Part shown: positions 15,622 through 21,820 of the stretch, one piece after another
Layout of the letters: each line of letters begins with the position of its first letter
How positions within the stretch are numbered: position 1 is the first letter of the stretch
Assembly (NCBI GenBank): GCA_910577015.1
Contig: CAJTKU010000027.1
Coordinates: forward strand, 1 to 23,540
Source of the DNA: an uncultured Lachnospiraceae bacterium
GTDB lineage: Bacteria > Bacillota > Clostridia > Lachnospirales > Lachnospiraceae
Length of the DNA: 23,540 nt
Direction of reading: 5' to 3'
The notes under the pieces: model-generated
The model's input: only the letters and a program-made list of their open reading frames with translations
Database searches by the model: none
Told to the model about the DNA's origin: nothing
Made by a program: the position numbers and the translations under genes

Positions 15622-17193
15622 GTGGCAGAGGAATTTTTGGAAGGAATTTACAGAGAAGCATATCTGGCATACAGATTAAAAAAAGCGGTGGAGTATGCCA
15701 GAATCCATGATGAATTTCATATGATTGCAATCTGCAATGACGTTTTTTTGCCTTTGTGTGAAATCTGCAAAGAGTATCTGCAGGAAGACAAAGAAAAAGG
15801 AATTGCATTATGGCAATCCATACAGTCGCTGGTGAAAATAGACAATGATTTGGTCAGGCGCGGCGATGTGATAGAAGAAAAGATTCTGCCCATGCTCAAA
15901 GAAAAAATCAGGCGCGGCGGCGGGGACATCAGCGTGGAAAACGAGGAAGGGGATTACCTGTTTGAAAGCAGCGATTCCGGATTTCTGACGCTTGTGGATT
16001 TGAAGCGCAATAAATATATCCACAGCATCTGTGACCCTATGTGGGAGGCGGCAAAGCTGGCGGAGTATATTTTTAATCCCGAAAAAAAGGAATATTGCAT
16101 TTGGGGGATTGGGCTGGGGTATCTGATTTACCAGTTATACATCCTTTCGGAGGGGACTGTCAGGATTCATGTATTTGAAAAGGACGCAAGAATGGTGGAA
16201 TATGCAAAACGTTACGGTGTGCTTTGCTGGGTGTCCGAGGACGTGCTGGATATCGTTCATGACGAAAGCACAGAGTCCTTTTTACAGTGCATGGCAAAAA
16301 AAGATATGGGATATTATGTTTTTCTTCCGGAAATCTACAGGGAAGAGGCCGATGCGCAGCGTAAACTTGAAGACGCGTACATGGAGTTTGCCACGCCCAA
16401 AAAGATGCAGGCGGAAAATGAACTGAACTATTGGAGAAACCATAGAAGCGGTTGTCGTGCGGTCAAGGATTTTGATACAAAGTCTATGAAAAAAGATTTT
16501 ATTATTGTTGCCGCCGGTCCGTCTTTGGATGACAGTCTGGATTTTTTAAAGGAAAATCAGGGAAAGAAAACAGTGATTGCCGTGTGTACGGTGTTTCGGA
16601 AACTGCTGGAACAGGGCATCAGGCCGGATATGGTGGTAATTTTAGACCCGATGGCGATAGTATACCGGCAGCTGGAAGGGCTGGAAGGAGAAAACGTGCC
16701 GATGCTGGTGGCAGCCACGGCATACTGGAAGTTTGCGGCAAATTATCAGGGGGATAAATATCTGGTTCCCCTGACAGGCGTCCATGAGGAAAGGGAAAGT
16801 GACGAGCCATGGGCGATAGGAGGTACGGTGACGCATCTGGCGATAGAGGCGGCAGTCAGGTTCGGGGCGGAAAACATATTTCTGGTGGGTGTGGATTTGG
16901 CATTTCCCAACAACCTGTCACATGCAGAAGGAACCGTGGACAGGACCATAGTCAATACGGAGGGTATGCTGCCGGTACAGGGCGTGGGGGAAGACTTTGT
17001 GTACGCGGACAGTAAGTTTATCGCTTACAGGAAGTGGATTGAAGCCCGCATTGCGCTTACGCCCCGGATTACGTATTATAATCTCTCACGCGTCGGAGCA
17101 AAAATAGCAGGAGCGAAAGAAATCCATTTTGAGGAAAGGCAGTGGGAAAACGGTGAAAGTGATAATTGCACAGACATTGACAGGCAGGGATAA
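15622..17193 (+). CDS. Maf-like / DUF115 (MptE-like) glycosyl transfer protein
   Basis: This 523-residue protein carries the DUF115 domain found in motility accessory factors (Maf), which attach nonulosonic acids to flagellin, and in archaeal 6-hydroxymethylpterin pyrophosphokinase. Landmarks are KKDFIIVAAGPSLDDSLDFL near residue 290, GIRPDMVVILDP, VPMLVAATAYWK, the stretch AIGGTVTHLAIEAA, and IFLVGVDLAF near 423 followed by the conserved SHAEG. The first 150 residues are helical. Translation starts at GTG 15622, with GGAGG 8 bases before it; no ATG near this position fits. Maf proteins act in the cytoplasm on the protein acceptor, which would make this the final transfer step of the island. 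No flagellin or nonulosonate synthesis gene is in view, so the acceptor is open. Confidence 0.82.
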   Translation: MAEEFLEGIYREAYLAYRLKKAVEYARIHDEFHMIAICNDVFLPLCEICKEYLQEDKEKGIALWQSIQSLVKIDNDLVRRGDVIEEKILPMLKEKIRRGGGDISVENEEGDYLFESSDSGFLTLVDLKRNKYIHSICDPMWEAAKLAEYIFNPEKKEYCIWGIGLGYLIYQLYILSEGTVRIHVFEKDARMVEYAKRYGVLCWVSEDVLDIVHDESTESFLQCMAKKDMGYYVFLPEIYREEADAQRKLEDAYMEFATPKKMQAENELNYWRNHRSGCRAVKDFDTKSMKKDFIIVAAGPSLDDSLDFLKENQGKKTVIAVCTVFRKLLEQGIRPDMVVILDPMAIVYRQLEGLEGENVPMLVAATAYWKFAANYQGDKYLVPLTGVHEERESDEPWAIGGTVTHLAIEAAVRFGAENIFLVGVDLAFPNNLSHAEGTVDRTIVNTEGMLPVQGVGEDFVYADSKFIAYRKWIEARIALTPRITYYNLSRVGAKIAGAKEIHFEERQWENGESDNCTDIDRQG

Positions 17194-17650
17194 AAAACTG
17201 ATATATTTGCTGAAGGAAAAGCTGGAAGCTGTCTGTAAAGATACAGCGGTGGAAATATGGGAAGGCGCAGGGCAGGGAATGGCGCTTGCTGATTTGAAAA
17301 GGAAAGAGCCTGATTTGTTTATCAATTTTAATCTATCCGGCTTTGAACAGGAAACCCTGACGGGCGGCATTGCTTACAATCTGTCCAACTGCAAGCAGAT
17401 ACATTTCCTTTTGTCAGAAAAGCTTCCCAATGAGCATTTTCTGGAAAAACAAATGAGTATTGCCATGTTTTTTTATTGTGTGGGTACGGCATACTGCCAG
17501 TATCTTTCGTCCGGTTATCCGGAAATTCCGTATCTGAAGGAAATAGAGGGATGGGAGGATACAAACGCGGAGGACGTTTTGGACAAAAATGCAGGCATCC
17601 TTTGCAATATCGTGACCGAAACGGCCAAAATATGCCGTCTTATCAGCTAA
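17153..17650 (+). CDS. Unknown alpha/beta protein overlapping the Maf-like gene
   Basis: This gene was not recognised. The 165-residue protein begins at GTG 17153, inside the last 41 bases of the Maf-like gene and in a different frame, so its translation is probably coupled. GGGA lies 6 bases before the start; an in-frame TTG at 17129 is less likely. The opening VKVIIAQTLTG looks like a Rossmann-type first strand, and KEPDLFINFNLSGF recalls the corresponding strand of the CgeB-like N-terminal domains (for example PDYVFSFAYFP). This gives a faint hint of half a GT-B enzyme. It ends with an 8-base overlap of the converging CgeB-like gene. A Maf accessory role is guessed only from position. Confidence 0.65.
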   Translation: MKVIIAQTLTGRDKKLIYLLKEKLEAVCKDTAVEIWEGAGQGMALADLKRKEPDLFINFNLSGFEQETLTGGIAYNLSNCKQIHFLLSEKLPNEHFLEKQMSIAMFFYCVGTAYCQYLSSGYPEIPYLKEIEGWEDTNAEDVLDKNAGILCNIVTETAKICRLIS

Positions 17651-18794
17651 TACCGGCGATATCGAACATTTCCCTGATTCTTTGCGGATAAGTGAAATGT
17701 TCTTTTACTTTCTGATATCCGTTCAGGGCAATCTGTTTTCTCAAATCTTCATGCTTCAGGTAGAAGTCTGCTTTGGCAATGGCGTCTTCCATGCTGTCAT
17801 ACCAGATGACATCCTTTTCATTTTCAAAATATTCTGCCAGTTCGGGCTGGTAATTGGACAGCAATACGCCGCGGGCGCCCATTATGTCTAACGCCCTGAG
17901 CGGAATGCCGGACTGGATGCATTTCAGGGTAGGACACAGATTTAATTTGCTGTTGCGGAAAACAAGGGGCATCTCGTCCTCATATTTAACAGGCCCGCAG
18001 AGTTTTACATGGTTTAAGTGGAAGGTTTTGGAGGTATAAAAACAGGTATGGAATAATTCTCCGCACTCTTCCAGCAAAAAGCTTCTTTCCAGATGGGTGA
18101 TTTCCGTGGCTATGGCATAGGACAAGCCGCGCCGGTTTAAACGGAGATTTGTCTGGCCTATTTTTGCAAAAGAGTTATTTACGGCGTCCAGCAAATCGTC
18201 TGAAATCAAATCATCCAGAAGATAACAGCCGTAAATGCGCAGCTGTGCCTGAAGGATTCCTTCAATGTAGCCTTTGATATAATCGCCTGCCGAATAAAGC
18301 AGGGTTTCCAAAGGGGATTCATAAAGATTGCCGACAAATGACACATCGGCCCGGTAAGCTGTGTCTATGGCAGGGTTTGCGCAAAACGCGTCAAGCCGTT
18401 TGGCGTTGACAGCCAGCGGCAGGTGAAAAACCCTTGTATACCCGGCGGCCTGATATTGCGCGGCTTCCATCCGGTCAAAGAGGAAGATATAGTTGGTTTC
18501 ATAGGAAAAATAATCCTGCAGCCGCTCTTCCAGGGGACTGTCATAGCACCAGGAAATATACCGGATATGGCGTTTGTCACACAACTGCGCCACCAATGGG
18601 AAAAAATTCACGCTTATCACTACATCATACTCTTTTTCTGTCAGATACGCGTCAAATCGTTCACAGAAAAAGGCGTCCTGAAATTTATCCGGGAAATGGT
18701 AATAGACTGTCTTGCAGGTATGGCCGGCTTTTTTCAGATAATAAAGAAAATCATGATAGGTGTAGCTTCCCATATCATAAAATAAGATGTTCAT
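17643..18794 (-). CDS. CgeB-like glycosyltransferase (GT-B fold), paralogue 3
   Basis: This 383-residue protein is homologous to the gene at 1603-2772 and, more distantly, to that at 488-1606. It starts with MNILFYDMGSYTYHDFLYYL, has YDVVISVNFFPLVAQLC and IRYISWCYDSPLEE in the N-terminal domain, and SGIPLRALDIMGARGVLLSN in the C-terminal sugar-nucleotide domain. The ATG at 18794 is chosen over an in-frame start at 18842 because AGGAG lies 10 bases before it and because the upstream start would overlap the promoter. It should transfer a sugar in the cytoplasm; donor and acceptor are unknown. It closes the glycan island on the right, next to the inverted copy of the palindromic element. Confidence 0.87.
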   Translation of the reverse strand: MNILFYDMGSYTYHDFLYYLKKAGHTCKTVYYHFPDKFQDAFFCERFDAYLTEKEYDVVISVNFFPLVAQLCDKRHIRYISWCYDSPLEERLQDYFSYETNYIFLFDRMEAAQYQAAGYTRVFHLPLAVNAKRLDAFCANPAIDTAYRADVSFVGNLYESPLETLLYSAGDYIKGYIEGILQAQLRIYGCYLLDDLISDDLLDAVNNSFAKIGQTNLRLNRRGLSYAIATEITHLERSFLLEECGELFHTCFYTSKTFHLNHVKLCGPVKYEDEMPLVFRNSKLNLCPTLKCIQSGIPLRALDIMGARGVLLSNYQPELAEYFENEKDVIWYDSMEDAIAKADFYLKHEDLRKQIALNGYQKVKEHFTYPQRIREMFDIAGIS

Positions 18795-18841
18795 GGCTGT
18801 TGCGCTCCTGTGCGGCAATGAAAGATACTGTTTACCAGACA

Positions 18842-18870
18842 AGTATAATATCTGGCAAAAAGGAAGTCAA
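18842..18870 (-). promoter_or_regulatory. Sigma-A promoter of the CgeB-like gene 17643-18794
   Basis: Leftward TTGACT (18865-18870) and TATACT (18842-18847) lie 17 bases apart. The start would be near 18835 with a leader of about 40 bases. The palindromic element begins 15 bases upstream of the -35. Confidence 0.75.
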
Positions 18871-18885
18871 ATATTTTAGTTTGCG

Positions 18886-19068
18886 TTTCCGCATTTTGCA
18901 TTGCGGCTGCCCCGGCGCGCATTTGATTCCATAAAGGACCGTGTAAAAACGCCGGCATTTGGAGGTTGTTTTTTAACCTCCTATGTGCCGCTGCGTTTTT
19001 ACTCGAGCGAAAGCGCGTCCTGTTGGAACAAATGCGCGCCGGGGCAGCCGCAATGCAAAATGCGGAAA
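18886..19068 (-). repeat. Long palindromic intergenic element, copy 2 (inverted)
   Basis: This 183-base palindrome lies in the opposite orientation to copies 1 and 3. Its outer arms, starting TTTCCGCATTTTGC, pair perfectly over about 40 bp although they differ from copy 1 at about 10 of 39 positions. The inner stems GTAAAAACGC/GCGTTTTTAC, CGGCA/TGCCG and GGAGGTT/AACCTCC are kept, as is the side bulge. Read on the + strand, the bulge contains GC-GAAA-GC, a GNRA-type loop. The element fills most of the 365-base gap between divergent genes and lies between their two promoters, so it is probably not part of either leader. Confidence 0.9.
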
Positions 19069-19073
19069 AGGAG

Positions 19074-19102
19074 TAGGCAGCCCGGCACATATGTTATATA
19101 AT
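19074..19102 (+). promoter_or_regulatory. Promoter candidate of the sugar isomerase/epimerase gene
   Basis: A perfect TATAAT (19097-19102) has a weak -35, TAGGCA (19074-19079), at 17 bases. The -35 begins 5 bases after the palindromic element ends. The start would be near 19109. Confidence 0.55.
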
Positions 19103-19159
19103 ACTGATAGTGCATTTTAATCACCCTTGTGGCGGGAAGCATAAAAAGGAGGAGTCATT

Positions 19160-20089
19160 ATGATAAAAATCGGAGTTCAGTCTACGGGAAGTATCAGGCG
19201 TGAAAATATAGAAGAGGGCTACCGTATGATAAAGGAGGCCGGATTTGATTGTGTGGATTTTAATTTTGACGAGTATCTGGGCGTAAACGATGTGCTTGCA
19301 GGAAAGATTAACGATGTGTTCGACCGTCCGATTGAGGAAATCTGGAAGGATTTTGAACCGCATCTGAAGGCGGCGGAAAAGTACGGACTTACTTTTGAAC
19401 AGATGCATGCGCCGTTCCCGGCCCTGGTAAAGGACAGGGAGGACATCAGCGAAAAAATGACCCGCATTACAAAAAACTGTATGGAAATCTGCGCCCGCAT
19501 GGGTGGAAAATATATTGTGGTGCATCCGGTGACATTGGCGTACGAATACAGCAAAAAGGAAGAGCATGATTTTAATATCGCCCTCTACAAGGAATTGATT
19601 CCGACGGCAAAGAAATGCGGCCTGGTCGTGTGTCTGGAAAACATGTTTCTGGAAATGAACAGCCATCTGATGGAAGGGGTCTGCTCCGACTTTGCGGAGG
19701 CGGCAGCGATGATGGATGAGCTCAATGTGTTTGCCGGGGAAGAACTGTTTGGATTTTGTTTTGACGTGGGACATGCAAACATCGTTGGAAAAAATCTGTA
19801 TCAGGCGGTGGTAACCCTGGGAAACAGGCTGAAAATCCTGCACGTGCATGACAATGACGGTGTCAGTGACCTGCATACCATGCCGTATACTTTTGCCCGG
19901 GGGTGGAACGGCATAGCCACGGACTGGGACGGTTTCCTGAGGGGATTAAAGGAAATCGGGTACAGGGGAGTCATAAATTTTGAAACATTCCGCTGTATGG
20001 ACGGTTTTCCAAAGGAACTGCATCCGCAGGTGCTGGCTCTGCTCGCAGCAATGGGAAAATACTTTGCAAAACGCCTGACAGGAGAATAA
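19160..20089 (+). CDS. Sugar phosphate isomerase/epimerase-like TIM-barrel protein
   Basis: This 309-residue protein belongs to the xylose isomerase-like / AP endonuclease 2 superfamily (PF01261), divalent-metal enzymes that isomerise or epimerise sugars. Expected metal ligands occur in barrel order: IVVHPVT near residue 120, CLENM near 159, CFDVGHAN near 200, HVHDND near 228 and NFETF near 273. AGGAGG lies 7 bases before the ATG. Its exact substrate cannot be told; in this setting it might make or recycle an unusual sugar, or it may belong to general carbohydrate catabolism. It is the first gene rightward of the second palindromic element and is not preceded by the glycan genes on the same strand. 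Confidence 0.85.
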   Translation: MIKIGVQSTGSIRRENIEEGYRMIKEAGFDCVDFNFDEYLGVNDVLAGKINDVFDRPIEEIWKDFEPHLKAAEKYGLTFEQMHAPFPALVKDREDISEKMTRITKNCMEICARMGGKYIVVHPVTLAYEYSKKEEHDFNIALYKELIPTAKKCGLVVCLENMFLEMNSHLMEGVCSDFAEAAAMMDELNVFAGEELFGFCFDVGHANIVGKNLYQAVVTLGNRLKILHVHDNDGVSDLHTMPYTFARGWNGIATDWDGFLRGLKEIGYRGVINFETFRCMDGFPKELHPQVLALLAAMGKYFAKRLTGE

Positions 20090-20132
20090 TTCTGAATAAA
20101 ACCTTAATTTTTAATGAAATTGGAAGTAACTA

Positions 20133-20161
20133 TTGAAATAAAAGACGGTATATCGTAAACT
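20133..20161 (+). promoter_or_regulatory. Promoter candidate of the HTH regulator gene
   Basis: TTGAAA (20133-20138) and TAAACT (20156-20161) are 17 bases apart. The palindrome TTACT-GTA-AGTAA (20163-20175) covers the predicted start point and could be an operator, perhaps for the regulator itself. Confidence 0.45.
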
Positions 20162-20203
20162 ATTACTGTAAGTAAGTTATCACTGAAATGGGAGGATAAG
20201 AAG

Positions 20204-20554
20204 ATGACCAAAGCAGAGGTATTGAAAAAAGAAATTTTAAGGCAGTACAGAAGCGTAAGGCAGTTTGCACTGGAGATGGGGATTCCTTACAGCACGCTGG
20301 TCACTGCGCTGGAGCGCGGTATAGAGGGGATGGCATATGGCACGGTAATCAAAATGTGTGATAAATTGAGTTTAAATCCGGTAGATTTCAGTTCCCTGGA
20401 ACGCGATACTTCCCTTGGCGCACAGCTTTTGGAAAACAGGGTGATGCAGTACTATGTGAAGCTGAATCAGGAAGGACGGGACAAGATTCTGGAATTGATG
20501 GATGACTTTGTGCAGATAGACAAGTATAAAGCAAGGTCCAGAAAGTCCAAATAA
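20204..20554 (+). CDS. Small XRE-like helix-turn-helix regulator
   Basis: This 116-residue protein has an N-terminal helix-turn-helix: SVRQFALEMGIPYSTLVTAL (residues 17-36) fits the two DNA-binding helices, followed by YGTVIKMCDKLSLNPVDF, which is typical of the end of XRE/Cro-type domains. The C-terminal helix (VKLNQEGRDKILELMDDF) resembles the tail seen in small chromosomal XRE regulators of Firmicutes. GGAGG lies 8 bases before the ATG. It is followed after 23 bases by glf on the same strand and probably shares its transcript. Whether it controls glf, the glycan genes or only itself is unknown; a palindrome lies at its own start site. Confidence 0.82.
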   Translation: MTKAEVLKKEILRQYRSVRQFALEMGIPYSTLVTALERGIEGMAYGTVIKMCDKLSLNPVDFSSLERDTSLGAQLLENRVMQYYVKLNQEGRDKILELMDDFVQIDKYKARSRKSK

Positions 20555-20577
20555 GATTCGGATTCGGGGAAAACAAA

Positions 20578-21702
20578 ATGAAATATGACTATCTGATTGT
20601 CGGCGCCGGGTTGTTCGGCGCCGTGTTTGCCGACAGGATGCGGAAAGCCGGAAAGACCTGTCTGGTGATAGACAGGCGAAGCACGCTTGCCGGCAATATT
20701 TATACCGAGGAAAAAGCGGGAATCCAGGTGCATAAATACGGCGCCCATATATTCCATACCTCCAACAAAAAGGTTTGGGAATATATTCAGCAGTATGCTG
20801 AGTTTAATCATTACATCAATTCGCCGGTTGCAGTATACAAGGATGAACTGTACAATCTGCCCTTTAACATGAATACTTTCAGTAAAATGTGGGGAGTCAG
20901 GACTCCGGCTCAGGCAAAGGAAAAGATTGCGGGACAGATTGCGGGACTGCATATCGAAAACCCGGCCAATCTGGAAGAACAGGCATTGTCGCTTGCCGGA
21001 CCCGACGTCTATGAAAAGCTTGTAAAGGGCTACACGGAAAAGCAGTGGGGCAGGGATTGCAAGGACCTTCCTGCGTTTATTATCAAGAGGCTGCCGCTTC
21101 GTTTTGTATATGACAACAATTATTTTACAGACCCTTATCAGGGCATTCCAAAGGGCGGATATACCCGTATAGTGGAAAAGCTGCTGGAGGCCCTCCCTGT
21201 GCGGCTGGGCATTTCCTATCGGGATTTTTTGAAGGAAAACGAACAAAAGGGCGCTGGCGCTGATTCCTTTGGAAAAACGCTTTACACAGGCATGATAGAT
21301 GAGTATTTTGATTATTGTCTGGGAGAATTGCAGTACCGTTCCCTCAGGTTTGAAGAAGAACTGCTTTTAGGCTGTGACAATTATCAGGGAAATGCGGTGG
21401 TAAATTATACGGAGCGCGAGATTCCGTATACCCGTATTATTGAGCACAAGCATTTTGAGTTTGGCACGCAGCCTGATACCGTTATTACGAGGGAATACCC
21501 GGCGGAATGGAAGCGTGGGGACGAGCCTTACTATCCTGTCAATGACGAGCGCAACAATGCCCTGTATGAACGCTACCGCGAGATGGCGGAAAAAGAGAAA
21601 GGCGTTCTTTTCGGAGGCAGGCTGGGGCTTTATCGGTACATGGACATGGATAAAGTGATAGAGGCGGCTTTAGCGCTTGCAGAGTCGGAACAACAGCATT
21701 GA
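20578..21702 (+). CDS. glf: UDP-galactopyranose mutase
   Basis: This 374-residue flavoenzyme converts UDP-galactopyranose to UDP-galactofuranose in the cytoplasm, the donor for galactofuranose-containing glycans. The FAD-binding Rossmann motif YLIVGAGLFGAVFA opens the protein. It is followed by the family motifs GNIYTEE and HKYGAHIFHTSNKKVW, then YTEKQWG, and at the end GRLGLYRYMDMD, which contacts FAD. Length and motif order are those of bacterial Glf. The ribosome site is weak (CGGGGA), so translation may depend on coupling with the regulator 23 bases upstream. A strong terminator lies just after the stop. No other nucleotide-sugar enzyme is certain in the window, so it presumably feeds the neighbouring glycan island. 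Confidence 0.95.
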   Translation: MKYDYLIVGAGLFGAVFADRMRKAGKTCLVIDRRSTLAGNIYTEEKAGIQVHKYGAHIFHTSNKKVWEYIQQYAEFNHYINSPVAVYKDELYNLPFNMNTFSKMWGVRTPAQAKEKIAGQIAGLHIENPANLEEQALSLAGPDVYEKLVKGYTEKQWGRDCKDLPAFIIKRLPLRFVYDNNYFTDPYQGIPKGGYTRIVEKLLEALPVRLGISYRDFLKENEQKGAGADSFGKTLYTGMIDEYFDYCLGELQYRSLRFEEELLLGCDNYQGNAVVNYTEREIPYTRIIEHKHFEFGTQPDTVITREYPAEWKRGDEPYYPVNDERNNALYERYREMAEKEKGVLFGGRLGLYRYMDMDKVIEAALALAESEQQH

Positions 21703-21713
21703 GGGCAATTTAG

Positions 21714-21746
21714 AAAAAGGCAGGAAAAAATTCTTGCCTTTTTTTT
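21714..21746 (+). terminator. Rho-independent terminator after glf
   Basis: AAAAAGGCAGG pairs with the later CTTGCCTTTTT (one G-U pair) around an AT-rich loop, and the stem runs into an unbroken T-tract. It begins 11 bases after the glf stop and separates glf from the carboxyltransferase gene. Confidence 0.88.
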
Positions 21747-21752
21747 ACGTAG

Positions 21753-21772
21753 TGATATAATACCTATATAAT
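21753..21772 (+). promoter_or_regulatory. Promoter of the acyl-CoA carboxyltransferase gene
   Basis: TGATATAAT (21753-21761) is an extended -10 with a perfect TATAAT. A second perfect TATAAT follows at 21767-21772. No strong -35 is visible for either, because the glf terminator occupies that place. Confidence 0.55.
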
Positions 21773-21808
21773 TTGATAATCAAAGTATTTAAATATCAAA
21801 CAATTTGA
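21770..21808. promoter_or_regulatory. FabT-like operator and a second inverted repeat
   Basis: The perfect palindrome TTTGAT-A-ATCAAA (21772-21784), in the context AATTTGATAATCAAAG, closely matches the known operator of FabT, the MarR-family repressor of fatty acid synthesis in streptococci, lactococci and enterococci. A second inverted repeat, TCAAA-CAA-TTTGA, lies at 21796-21808. The first touches the second -10 box and covers the probable start region, as expected of a repressor site. Whether a FabT-type regulator exists in this genome cannot be seen here. Confidence 0.5.
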
Positions 21809-21820
21809 AAGGAAAGAAAT

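Noticed and set aside
19121..19876. Open frame of 251 codons opposite the isomerase/epimerase gene
   Set aside because: It is rich in His, Phe and Cys as typical of antisense frames, and the sense strand encodes a clean TIM-barrel protein.
20467..21246. Open frame of 259 codons opposite the HTH regulator and glf
   Set aside because: It spans two real genes antisense and has no coherent domain.
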